Source: Burkholderia sp. MS389
GTDB lineage: Bacteria > Pseudomonadota > Gammaproteobacteria > Burkholderiales > Burkholderiaceae
DNA length: 64,000 nucleotides
Direction of reading: 5' to 3'
Assembly: GCF_016899425.1 (NCBI RefSeq)
Contig: NZ_CP045994.1
Span: 1,612,001 to 1,676,000, forward strand
Shown: positions 56,876 to 64,000 of the stretch, piece by piece
Layout: each line of letters begins with the position of its first letter
How positions within the stretch are numbered: position 1 is the first letter of the stretch
Notes under the pieces: generated by a model
Seen by the model: only the letters and a program-made list of their open reading frames with translations
Told to the model about the DNA's origin: nothing
Databases searched by the model: none
Made by a program: the position numbers and the translations under genes

Positions 56876-59191
56876 ATGCCTGACTGGCTCAATCGAGTCT
56901 GGAGAATCGCGACGTCCGTGCGGCCCGCCGTCTGGCCGCTGTCGGCCGGCGTTGCATTGCTGGCGGTGCTCAGCTGTACGCCGGCGGCCGAGACCTTGCT
57001 GTCTCCGCTCGACCGTCTGTACTGGAATCTGGTCACGACCGGCGTCGATTACGGCGCGCGCGACGATGTCGTCGTCATCTCGATCGACAAGAAGACGGTC
57101 GCCGAACTGGGGGGCGATGCAAGTTATACGCGAGCCGCCTATGCGCAAGTGCTCGATCGTCTGGGCGGCGCATCGAGCGTCGTGCTCGACATGACGATGT
57201 TCGGCCCGGCGCGCGGCGACGACGCGCTCGCGGCTGCGCTGGCCCGGCACGGGCGCGTCGTGCTGCCCGCCCACGTGTCGCCGGAGGGCACGCGCGCCGA
57301 CACCGTGCTGCTGCCCGCGCCGCGGTTGCGCGGCGCGGCGGCGGCCGTCGGCCAGCGCAGCGTCGTGCTCGGCAGCGACCATCTGGTGCAGGGCATCGTG
57401 CCGTACGTCCGGGCCGGCGATTCGGACCGCGAACTGTCGCATGTCGCGCTGGAGGCGATTCGTGTCGCGGGGAGGTCGCTGCCGGCCGGCGACGTGCGCC
57501 TTCACGTGCAGGATCACGTGTCCAGGATGGGCCATGTCGAAGCGAGCTCGCTCGCGTTGCTCCTGCCGGCGCGCTTCGATCTCGACCGCTATTCGTACGT
57601 CGATGTGCTGAAGGGGCGGATCCCCGAGTCGGCGTGGCGCGGCCGCATCGTCTTCGTCGGCGACGCGATGTCCGATCTCTCCGGCGTCTACGACCTGTCG
57701 ACGTCGGCGGGCGGACGGCTGCGTCGCGTCGAGGTGGATGCGCTGGTGACGCAGGCGCTGGTCGACGGCCAGATCCTGTGGCGCGAGCCGATCGCGATCC
57801 AGATCGCCGTCAGCATCGCGGTCGCGACGGGGATGCTGCTGATCTGCCTGCTGGTGCCGGGCTGGCGCATGTATGCATTCGCGATCGGGTGGCTGGCCGC
57901 GTTCGTCGCCGCCGAAATGCTGCTGCTCGTACATGGGTCGTACTGGACGCCGATCGGACCGTTGCTTGCCGTGTGCGTATTGATTTTCGCGATATGCGGC
58001 TGGCGGCGCGCCGGCAGCCTGCGGGCGTTCCTGCTGAGCGAATACGGGATGCTGCGCGGGCTGGCCGGCCAGCACGCGTTCGTCGGCTTGCCGCCCGCGG
58101 CCGGCGCGGACAGCGGGCTGCCGACGACGGATGAAGTCGACCTCGCGATGCAGCGCATTCGCGAATGGCGGACGGCGTATGTCGACATGATCGAGACGCT
58201 GCCGTATCCGATCTTCGTCGAACAGCGTGGCGAGATGCTGATGTGCAACGCACGCGGCCGCGCGATGCTGGCGGCGCTCGACGCCGACGGCGACGCGGCG
58301 GTACGGCGCGTGCTGTCGATCGTGCGCGACGAAGTGCTGACCGCGAAGGCGAGCGGCAAGATCCATTCGGCCGAGCTGGCGCTGAACGGGCGCACGCAGA
58401 TGGTGATGGTGACGCCGTTCGGCGATGGCGAACGGCACAGTTCGACCGCGAGCATGATCTGCCTCGTCGATATCCACAACATCAAGGCCGCGGTCGAAAG
58501 CGACCGGCGGACGCTGCGGCACATGGCGCACGATCTGCGCAACCCGCTGTCGACGGTGCTCTCGCTGCTCGAGGAGCGCAACCAGGCCGATGGCGCGAGC
58601 GACGAGGGTTTCCTGGCCGACCTGCACAAGCTCGTCGACTACAGCCTGCGCGTCGCCCAGGATTTCACGCAGTTGTCGCGCGCCGAGCACCTTGACACGC
58701 ATGCCTACGTGCCGATGTCGGCGAGCGACCTCGCGACGGAAGCGGTCGATCATGTCTGGCACAGCGCGAACGGGAAGCGCATCCGCGTCGAGGGCCCGCA
58801 TTACGAGGGTGACGACGCGTTCGTCCTCGGCAATCGCGACATGCTGCTGCGCGCGTTGACCAATCTGCTCGACAACGCGATCAAGTACTCGGCCGAGGAC
58901 ACGGTGGTCGACGTGTGGATCGATGCCGACGACCGGCAGGTTTCGGTCGCGGTGCAGGACCAGGGGATCGGCATTCCGGCCGACGCGATGCCGCGGCTGT
59001 TCGAACCGTTCTTTCAGGTCGACGGCATGTATCGCGACGCAAGTGGCGGTGTCGGCCTCGGGCTGCCGTTCGTGAAGGCAGTGATCGAGCGCCACGGGGG
59101 ATCGGTCGAGGTGACGTCGGCGCCGGGGCAGGGCAGCCGCTTTACCGTACGCTTGCCGAGAACCGCAGCGCAAATGCTCGAAGACGCGTAA
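56876..59191 (+). CDS. Orphan CHASE2-domain sensor histidine kinase
   Basis: 771-residue membrane sensor. Order: a cytoplasmic N-terminus and first membrane helix (PLSAGVALLAVLSCT), an extracytoplasmic CHASE2 domain (VVVISIDKKTVAELG to VFVGDAMSDLSGVYDLS), three membrane helices (about 310-385), a PAS-like region (YVDMIETLPYPIFVEQRGEML), HisKA with His552 in LRHMAHDLRNPLS, then HATPase_c with N box ALTNLLDNAIKYS, G1 DQGIGIP and G2 GVGLGL. No response regulator is adjacent, so the partner is elsewhere. CHASE2 ligands are unknown. Confidence 0.9.
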   Translation: MPDWLNRVWRIATSVRPAVWPLSAGVALLAVLSCTPAAETLLSPLDRLYWNLVTTGVDYGARDDVVVISIDKKTVAELGGDASYTRAAYAQVLDRLGGASSVVLDMTMFGPARGDDALAAALARHGRVVLPAHVSPEGTRADTVLLPAPRLRGAAAAVGQRSVVLGSDHLVQGIVPYVRAGDSDRELSHVALEAIRVAGRSLPAGDVRLHVQDHVSRMGHVEASSLALLLPARFDLDRYSYVDVLKGRIPESAWRGRIVFVGDAMSDLSGVYDLSTSAGGRLRRVEVDALVTQALVDGQILWREPIAIQIAVSIAVATGMLLICLLVPGWRMYAFAIGWLAAFVAAEMLLLVHGSYWTPIGPLLAVCVLIFAICGWRRAGSLRAFLLSEYGMLRGLAGQHAFVGLPPAAGADSGLPTTDEVDLAMQRIREWRTAYVDMIETLPYPIFVEQRGEMLMCNARGRAMLAALDADGDAAVRRVLSIVRDEVLTAKASGKIHSAELALNGRTQMVMVTPFGDGERHSSTASMICLVDIHNIKAAVESDRRTLRHMAHDLRNPLSTVLSLLEERNQADGASDEGFLADLHKLVDYSLRVAQDFTQLSRAEHLDTHAYVPMSASDLATEAVDHVWHSANGKRIRVEGPHYEGDDAFVLGNRDMLLRALTNLLDNAIKYSAEDTVVDVWIDADDRQVSVAVQDQGIGIPADAMPRLFEPFFQVDGMYRDASGGVGLGLPFVKAVIERHGGSVEVTSAPGQGSRFTVRLPRTAAQMLEDA

Positions 59192-59264
59192 CCGCCGGGT
59201 ACCGGAACGGCAGCGCGGGCGTGCGCTTTGCCGAAGCCGGGCGAGGATTGAAACCCGATCGATG

Positions 59265-59302
59265 AAAGGCCGGATCCCGTGCCGCGCGGGTCCGGCCTTT
59301 TT
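59265..59302 (+). terminator. Rho-independent terminator of the CHASE2 kinase gene
   Basis: AAAGGCCGGATCCCG pairs with CGGGTCCGGCCTTT (one bulged A), followed by TTTT. About 75 bases after the kinase stop. Confidence 0.88.
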
Positions 59303-59648
59303 GCGTTTCGGCGGGGCATTCGTCACGACGACGAATACCGAGGCCCGGACAGCGTGTCGAATGACGTCACGTGTGCCCGGCTCGGGCGGAAGGAAGCGTG
59401 AAAGGGTTGCGTGCGTCTTGCTGTCGTACCGCCTACCGCTTACCGCACGACGGCGAGGCCGCGAATGCCGCCAGGCGATGACGATCCGGCGGCCCGGCCC
59501 TGTCGGCCATCGCGCGCACCATCCGGCGCGTTTGCAGGCTGATCCTGCGGCGTACGGATGCACGCGCGGCGGCACGGCAAGCGCCGGAAGCCGACACGGG
59601 AGACCGACGCCTGAAACGGCCGCGCATCGCCCGGTCCCGAAACGAAAA

Positions 59649-59671
59649 CGCCCCCGCACGAGGCGGGGGCG
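59649..59671 (-). terminator. Rho-independent terminator of the chitinase gene
   Basis: Perfect 9-bp stem cgcccccgc / gcgggggcg with 5-base loop; the minus strand continues TTTTCGTTT. It lies about 100 bases past the chitinase stop. Confidence 0.82.
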
Positions 59672-59768
59672 ATTCAGGCATTTGCCGTTGTGCGTCGTTG
59701 GACGCGGGTTTCACATCGGCCGGGGCGCCGCGATGGCGCGGCCGGCCGGACCTGGCACGTCGTCGGTC

Positions 59769-62672
59769 TTACTCCTTGTGTTCCTCCCACGCCTGGTCCC
59801 ATGCGGTGCCCTTGCCCGGCTCGTAAGCCCAGGCCGCCATCGAGCACCAGTTGGTGTACGGGAACGGCTTGCAGCGGTACAGCTTGCCGTTGTTGGAGAC
59901 GACGTCGCCGGCGTTGTACTTCGTCCCTTCCTTGTACTGCGGGTGGTCGCCGCCGCCGTTGCCGCCGCCTTCGCCTCCGCCTTCGCCGCCACCGTTGCCG
60001 CCGCCTTCGCCTCCGCCTTCGCCGCCGCCGTTGCCGCCGTCACCATGGAGCGTCCACGCGTCGTTCCACGCGAAGCCCTTGCCCGGTTCGTATGCCGCCG
60101 GCGCGCCGGAGCACCAGCCGCTGTACGGGAACGGCTTGCACTGGTACAGCTTGCCGAGGTTCGACACGATGTCGCCAGCGTTGTATTGCGTACCGGCCTT
60201 GTATGCCGGGTACTCGCCGCCGCCATTGCCGCCGCCTTCGCCACCGCCGTTACCGCCACCCGCATCCTTCGCCTTCACGAGGACCGTATGTTTGGCGCTG
60301 CTCGACAGCTTGCCGTCGCTGACGGTGACCGAGAACGTGAACGACTGGTCCTTCGCGAGTTCGGGCGCGGAGAAGTTCAACGTCGCGCCGCTCGGCGTTG
60401 CGTTGATGCCGGTCGGGACGTTCCACTTGAAGCTCAGCTTGTCGCCGTCCGGGTCGGTCGACTTCGCGGCCGACAGCGTCACGGCCTGGCCGGCTTCAGC
60501 CGTTGCCGGGCCGCCGAGGTGCGCGACCGGCGGACGGTTCTCGGCGGGCGGCGGCTCGACCGTCGCGTCCGCCTGCGCGGTCACGACCACCTGCGCCGTA
60601 TCCTTCAGCCCGGCCGGATCGGTGACCGTCACGCGGAACGTGTACTTCGTGTCCTGTTTGACCGACGGCACGTCGACGCTCGCGGTCGCGCTCGTCGCAT
60701 TGACGAGCTTCAGCGGATCGCCGCCGACCTGTTCCCACTTGAAGCTCAGCTTGTCGCCGTCGGGGTCGCGCGACTTCGACGCATCGAGCGTCACCGTCTG
60801 CGGCCCGGTCACCGTCATGTCGGCGCCTGCGTTCGCGACCGGCGGATGGTTTTCGGCACCGCCGCCGCCTTCGTCGCCGTGGCCGAGGCCCTTGTGCATC
60901 GCGTTCAGGATGTCGCCGTTGTCCGCGTCGATTTCCCACGAGAACAGGCCGCCCAACTGATGCGCACGCACGTAGTCGCCCTTGGCGAGGACCGAACGCT
61001 CGTCGTCGAACGTGAGGAGTTCGCCGGTGCTCTTGTTGAACACGTACGGCGCTTCGGCCGTCTGGTCGTAGTGGTATTCGTAGCCGTTGATGCCGGCGTT
61101 GTTGGGCCCGATCATCTCCGCCTTGAGCTTCTTGTAGTCGAGGATGCCCGGCTCCCACTGGCCCTTGTGCGGGCCCGTCGCCGTGCCGGTGAACGGATTG
61201 CCGTCGGCATAGCCGTGCACGCCGTTCCAGCCGCGCGCATACGCCGCCGCGCCGACCACGAGCTTCTTCGGATCGACGCCCTGCGCGAGCAGCGCCTTGA
61301 TCGAGTTGTGCGTCGTGTACGCGGTGTCGGGCTTCCAGTCCGGTGCGTACAGCGCGGTTTGATGGCCCAGCTCCGTCAGACTGAACGCACCGTAGAAGTC
61401 GTACGTCATGTCGAAGATGTAGTCCATGTACTTCGTGGCTTCCTTGTAGTTCACCACGTCGATCTTGTCCTTGCCCGCGCCGATCGCCGACGTCAGCTCG
61501 TAGGTCTTGCCGGTTTCCTGCGACAGCTTGTCGAGCATCTGCCGCAGTTCCTTCATCAGCGTCACATACAGCGGGCCGTCCTTCACCGGATCGCCGAGCG
61601 ACGGATTCACGCCCTTGCCGCCGGGGAATTCCCAGTCGATGTCGACGCCGTCGAAGAACTTCCACGTGCGCAGCAGTTGTTCGGTCGAATCGACGAACAC
61701 CTTGCGCTTCGCCGGATCGTGCATCTGGAAGAACGGGTCGGATAGCGTCCAGCCGCCGATCGACGGCAGGATCTTCAGGTTCGGGTTGCGCTTCTTCGCG
61801 GCCATCATCTGGCCGAGCACGCCCTTGAGCTTCGAATTCGCGGTCTGGCCCGGCAGCGCCTTGGCCATTTCGCCGTACGTGTCGTGGATCGCGACGCTGT
61901 AGTCGGGCAGGCCCTTGCAGCTTTGCATCAGCGTGTTGAACGAGCCCGGCAGGTCCTTCGCGAGCGACGCGTTCACGTCCGCGCCGCCGCAGATCGGGAT
62001 GAAGCCGTACAGCATGTGCGTGAGGTTCTCGACCGGCACGTTGTCGACGTTGAACTTGCGATCGTAGATCGACCAGGTCGCGAAGTAGGTGCCGACCACC
62101 GAGCCGGACGTGTTCGCATACGGCTTGTGGGTCTTGCTCGCGTTGTTCGGCAGGTCGTCCGCCAGTTCGGGAATCGTGTCGAACACGACCACGTCGAGCG
62201 GCGCGCTGTCGGTCGAGGCGCCGTTGGCGTCGATCACGCGAACCTGCATCTTCTTTACGCCGGGCGTCTTCACGTTCGCGACGACCTGGCCGCTTTGCGT
62301 GCCGCCGGGCGTCATCCGGACCTCGGACGCCGGATCGACGACACCGTTGACCACCGCGACCGCCTTCACCGCGGTGCCGTTGCTCCAGATGTCGAACGGT
62401 AGCGGCACGTCGACCTTCTTGTTCAGCTTGACGATGTCCTTGTACGGCGCGACGCCGGCCTTCTGCATGTCGATCTCGACGAAGCCGTGCGGCTGCGACG
62501 TGATTTCGTACTGCTTCAGGCTGGGCTTGCCGGGCGCGGCCAGCGCGGCGTTCGCGAAGCTCAGCGCGCTGGCCGCGGCGAGCGCGGCATAGGCAACGTG
62601 CGCACGACGCAGGGAGCGGCGGCGGATCACGATGTCGGGAGTGCGTTTATGCGATTTCAATTTGATAACCAT
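59769..62672 (-). CDS. Modular secreted GH18 chitinase with PKD and chitin-binding domains
   Basis: 967 residues from ATG at 62672. A long basic n-region leads into a signal (AYAALAAASALSFANAALAA). An N-terminal beta-rich module (about 45-160), the GH18 catalytic barrel with DGVDIDWE (Asp341, Asp344, Asp346, Glu348 as acid) and SIGGWTLSD, two PKD-type beta-sandwich domains (NRPPVA/NHPPVANAG starts, SRDPDGDKLSFKW twice), and two CBM5/12-like chitin-binding modules (YKAGTQYNAGDIVSNLGKLY and its near repeat) joined by Gly-Gly-Gly-Glu linkers. It hydrolyses chitin outside the cell. Next to it, divergently, is an LPMO. Secretion is probably by Sec and then type II. Confidence 0.94.
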   Translation of the reverse strand: MVIKLKSHKRTPDIVIRRRSLRRAHVAYAALAAASALSFANAALAAPGKPSLKQYEITSQPHGFVEIDMQKAGVAPYKDIVKLNKKVDVPLPFDIWSNGTAVKAVAVVNGVVDPASEVRMTPGGTQSGQVVANVKTPGVKKMQVRVIDANGASTDSAPLDVVVFDTIPELADDLPNNASKTHKPYANTSGSVVGTYFATWSIYDRKFNVDNVPVENLTHMLYGFIPICGGADVNASLAKDLPGSFNTLMQSCKGLPDYSVAIHDTYGEMAKALPGQTANSKLKGVLGQMMAAKKRNPNLKILPSIGGWTLSDPFFQMHDPAKRKVFVDSTEQLLRTWKFFDGVDIDWEFPGGKGVNPSLGDPVKDGPLYVTLMKELRQMLDKLSQETGKTYELTSAIGAGKDKIDVVNYKEATKYMDYIFDMTYDFYGAFSLTELGHQTALYAPDWKPDTAYTTHNSIKALLAQGVDPKKLVVGAAAYARGWNGVHGYADGNPFTGTATGPHKGQWEPGILDYKKLKAEMIGPNNAGINGYEYHYDQTAEAPYVFNKSTGELLTFDDERSVLAKGDYVRAHQLGGLFSWEIDADNGDILNAMHKGLGHGDEGGGGAENHPPVANAGADMTVTGPQTVTLDASKSRDPDGDKLSFKWEQVGGDPLKLVNATSATASVDVPSVKQDTKYTFRVTVTDPAGLKDTAQVVVTAQADATVEPPPAENRPPVAHLGGPATAEAGQAVTLSAAKSTDPDGDKLSFKWNVPTGINATPSGATLNFSAPELAKDQSFTFSVTVSDGKLSSSAKHTVLVKAKDAGGGNGGGEGGGNGGGEYPAYKAGTQYNAGDIVSNLGKLYQCKPFPYSGWCSGAPAAYEPGKGFAWNDAWTLHGDGGNGGGEGGGEGGGNGGGEGGGEGGGNGGGDHPQYKEGTKYNAGDVVSNNGKLYRCKPFPYTNWCSMAAWAYEPGKGTAWDQAWEEHKE
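59940..60045 (-). repeat. Gly-Glu linker repeats in the chitinase
   Basis: Short-period runs of GGGEGGGN-type codons between the two chitin-binding modules, plus a shorter run at about 60210-60260 before the first. They act as flexible linkers. Confidence 0.75.
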
Positions 62673-62945
62673 CCATCCGGGTGTTGAAAAAAAGTGCGGG
62701 AAAGCGAGCACATTCTTTTTCGAGGGCGGCATGGCGGCAACGATTCTCAACGCAATCTAAAAGCGGGCGGGCTGGGGGCGACGATTCTTTGAGAGATCGT
62801 TCAGGAAGGTACGCCGAAGCGCGGCGCCTGACGATACTGCACCCAGCGTTTCGTCAGCAGGACATACGTCACGCACATTCCGGCGGATCGTTCGCGATTC
62901 GCTTAACGAGGCAACTCCATTCAACGCTCAACCCAACGGAATCAG
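62673..62945. promoter_or_regulatory. Divergent spacer between chitinase and LPMO genes
   Basis: 273 bases with no gene. Both promoters must lie here, but no good -35/-10 pair was found on either strand. It is the natural place for a chitin-responsive regulator. Confidence 0.4.
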
Positions 62946-64000
62946 ATGAGAACCCGATCAGCCAAAAAGACCCTCTTTACCCTGTCGCCGCTCGTAGCCT
63001 GCGCGTCGATGTTCTTCGCGCAAGCCGCGTTTGCCCACGGCTACCTGTCGGAGCCGCCGTCGCGCGGCCTGCTGTGCAGTTCGAAGGCGGGCAAGGTCGA
63101 AAACTTCAACTGCGGTTCGGTCACCTACGAACCGCAAAGCATCGAAGGCAAGCAGGGTTTCCCGGCAGCCGGCGCGCCGGACGGCGAGATCGCGAGCGGC
63201 GGCGTGACGCAGTTCAGCGAGCTCAACGAGCAGTCGGTCGATCGCTGGAAGATCACCGACATCAAGCCGGGCGCGCAGAAGTTCAAGTGGACGTTCACCG
63301 CGCCGCACGTGACGAAGGAATTCAAGTACTACCTGACGAAGCAGGGCTGGAATCCGAACGCGAAGCTCACGCGCGAGCAGTTCGACCTGGCGCCGTTCTG
63401 CACGATCGACGGCGGGATGAAAAAAGCCGACGAGATCGGCCCGCACGGCTGCACGATCCCGTCGGACAAGAAGGGCCATCACGTGATGCTGACGACGTGG
63501 CACGTCGGCGATACGGCCGGCATGTTCTATAACGTGGCCGACCTGAACATCACCGACGCCGGCGGCCCGACCGATCCGGGCAAGCCGAACTGGTCGAACG
63601 TCGGCAGCATCGCGCCGACGATGGACCTGAAGACTGGCGACAAGGTCACGAACCGCGTGTTCAAGTCGGGCGGCGAAGTGCCGTCGATGAAGACCACGGT
63701 GACGATCGGCTCCGCGCAGCAGGGCGAACGCAACATGTGGCCGATGCTGCTCGCGAAGGAAATCAACCGCACGCAGGCGGCGAACCTGATCGCCGGCGTC
63801 GAGCGCGACGGCCGCATCGAGCCCGCGCTTGGCAAGAACGACGTGTTCTCGAAGAGCACCAGCGGCATCGTGCGCACCGAGACGACGATCGATCACCAGC
63901 CGGAAGGCGGCCTCGACGAAGGCTTCAGCATTTCGAACAACGGCGAGTTCAAGATCCAGAACGGCAAGGCGACCGCGAAGTTCTTCCTGAAGTTCAATCA
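62946..64000 (+). CDS. GbpA-like AA10 lytic polysaccharide monooxygenase (3' end beyond window)
   Basis: Open from ATG 62946 to the window end (351 codons visible). Signal peptide ending AAFA, then mature His31: HGYLSEPPSRG, the copper-binding N-terminal His of AA10 enzymes. The second copper His is His121 in FTAPHVTKEF. Aromatic and Cys-rich features of the AA10 domain continue to about residue 200 (MLTTWHVGDTAGMFYNVADL). A second domain follows (GDKVTNRVFKSGGEVPS, TIGSAQQGERNMWPMLLA), the GbpA domain 2 pattern. It oxidises crystalline chitin and aids the neighbouring chitinase; in Vibrio GbpA also mediates attachment. A chitin-binding module may lie downstream. Confidence 0.92.
   Translation, partial: MRTRSAKKTLFTLSPLVACASMFFAQAAFAHGYLSEPPSRGLLCSSKAGKVENFNCGSVTYEPQSIEGKQGFPAAGAPDGEIASGGVTQFSELNEQSVDRWKITDIKPGAQKFKWTFTAPHVTKEFKYYLTKQGWNPNAKLTREQFDLAPFCTIDGGMKKADEIGPHGCTIPSDKKGHHVMLTTWHVGDTAGMFYNVADLNITDAGGPTDPGKPNWSNVGSIAPTMDLKTGDKVTNRVFKSGGEVPSMKTTVTIGSAQQGERNMWPMLLAKEINRTQAANLIAGVERDGRIEPALGKNDVFSKSTSGIVRTETTIDHQPEGGLDEGFSISNNGEFKIQNGKATAKFFLKFN

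Larger units (their letters stand above)
59192..59768. other. 577-base gene-free region between CHASE2 kinase and chitinase
   Basis: Contains two convergent terminators (59265-59302 and 59649-59671) and between them about 340 bases in which I see no gene. The open frames through it lack start signals and family resemblance. It is GC-rich and may be a relic. Confidence 0.5.

Noticed and set aside
56357..59659. Antisense frame of 1100 codons over the CHASE2 kinase
   Set aside because: Shadow of the kinase gene, with no start signal and no recognisable domain.
59262..61745. Plus-strand frame of 827 codons over the chitinase
   Set aside because: Antisense to the GH18 gene; Arg/Val-rich without motifs.

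Overview
This window looks like a stretch of the primary chromosome of a Burkholderia, most likely a Burkholderia cepacia complex species. The sequence is GC-rich with strong G/C third-position bias. The gene order infB-rbfA-truB / emr efflux / typA / odhA-odhB-lpdA / zapE / Tad pilus locus / hfq2 matches what I know of that group. The Burkholderia-type second Hfq (with a long Gly/Arg-rich tail), the DUF2968 protein and the collagen-like lipoproteins all point the same way. Species cannot be fixed by reading alone.

Layout. 1-3.4 kb: end of the nusA-infB-type translation operon (infB partial, rbfA, truB). 3.5-8.4 kb: a leftward EmrAB/TolC-like tripartite efflux operon headed by its own marR, with a 23-bp inverted repeat between marR and the pump genes. 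8.7-17.9 kb: typA, the 2-oxoglutarate dehydrogenase operon (E1, E2, E3, with stable hairpins in both spacers) and the AFG1-type ATPase zapE. 18.0-19.0 kb: a stand-alone IS5-type DUF4096 protein and a DUF2147 protein.

19.2-38.8 kb is the accessory heart of the window. A leftward three-gene unit encodes two paralogous collagen-like lipoproteins (Gly-Thr-Ser triplets plus 26-residue repeats) and a TpsB/FhaC-type outer-membrane transporter with no TpsA partner. It diverges, across a 674-bp gene-free region rich in inverted repeats, from a complete rightward Tad/Flp pilus locus: flp, prepilin peptidase, tadE, cpaB, secretin, tadZ, tadA, tadB, tadC, tadD, a DUF3613 protein, a TadG-like protein, a sigma-54 enhancer-binding protein and a DUF2968 protein. 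hfq2 closes the region in the opposite direction. The arrangement suggests a surface-attachment island in which pilus and collagen-like adhesins are controlled together; that co-control is inference.

39-54.7 kb: a small exported PXPV protein; a DUF1571 protein with a FadD-type acyl-CoA ligase and a TetR regulator; an MFS carrier; a GNAT acetyltransferase; a ParB-like protein with a SulP anion transporter; and a leftward sugar operon (ROK regulator, double-ABC ATPase, permease, binding protein, PfkB kinase) headed by a 27-bp operator-like palindrome; then an OsmC/Ohr protein. 54.8-56.4 kb: two identical tRNA-Leu(CAG) genes, each with its own promoter and terminator, flank an orphan SsuA-like binding protein. 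56.9-59.2 kb: an orphan CHASE2 histidine kinase. 59.8-64 kb: a large modular GH18 chitinase diverging from a GbpA-like AA10 lytic polysaccharide monooxygenase that runs off the window, forming a chitin-degradation pair.
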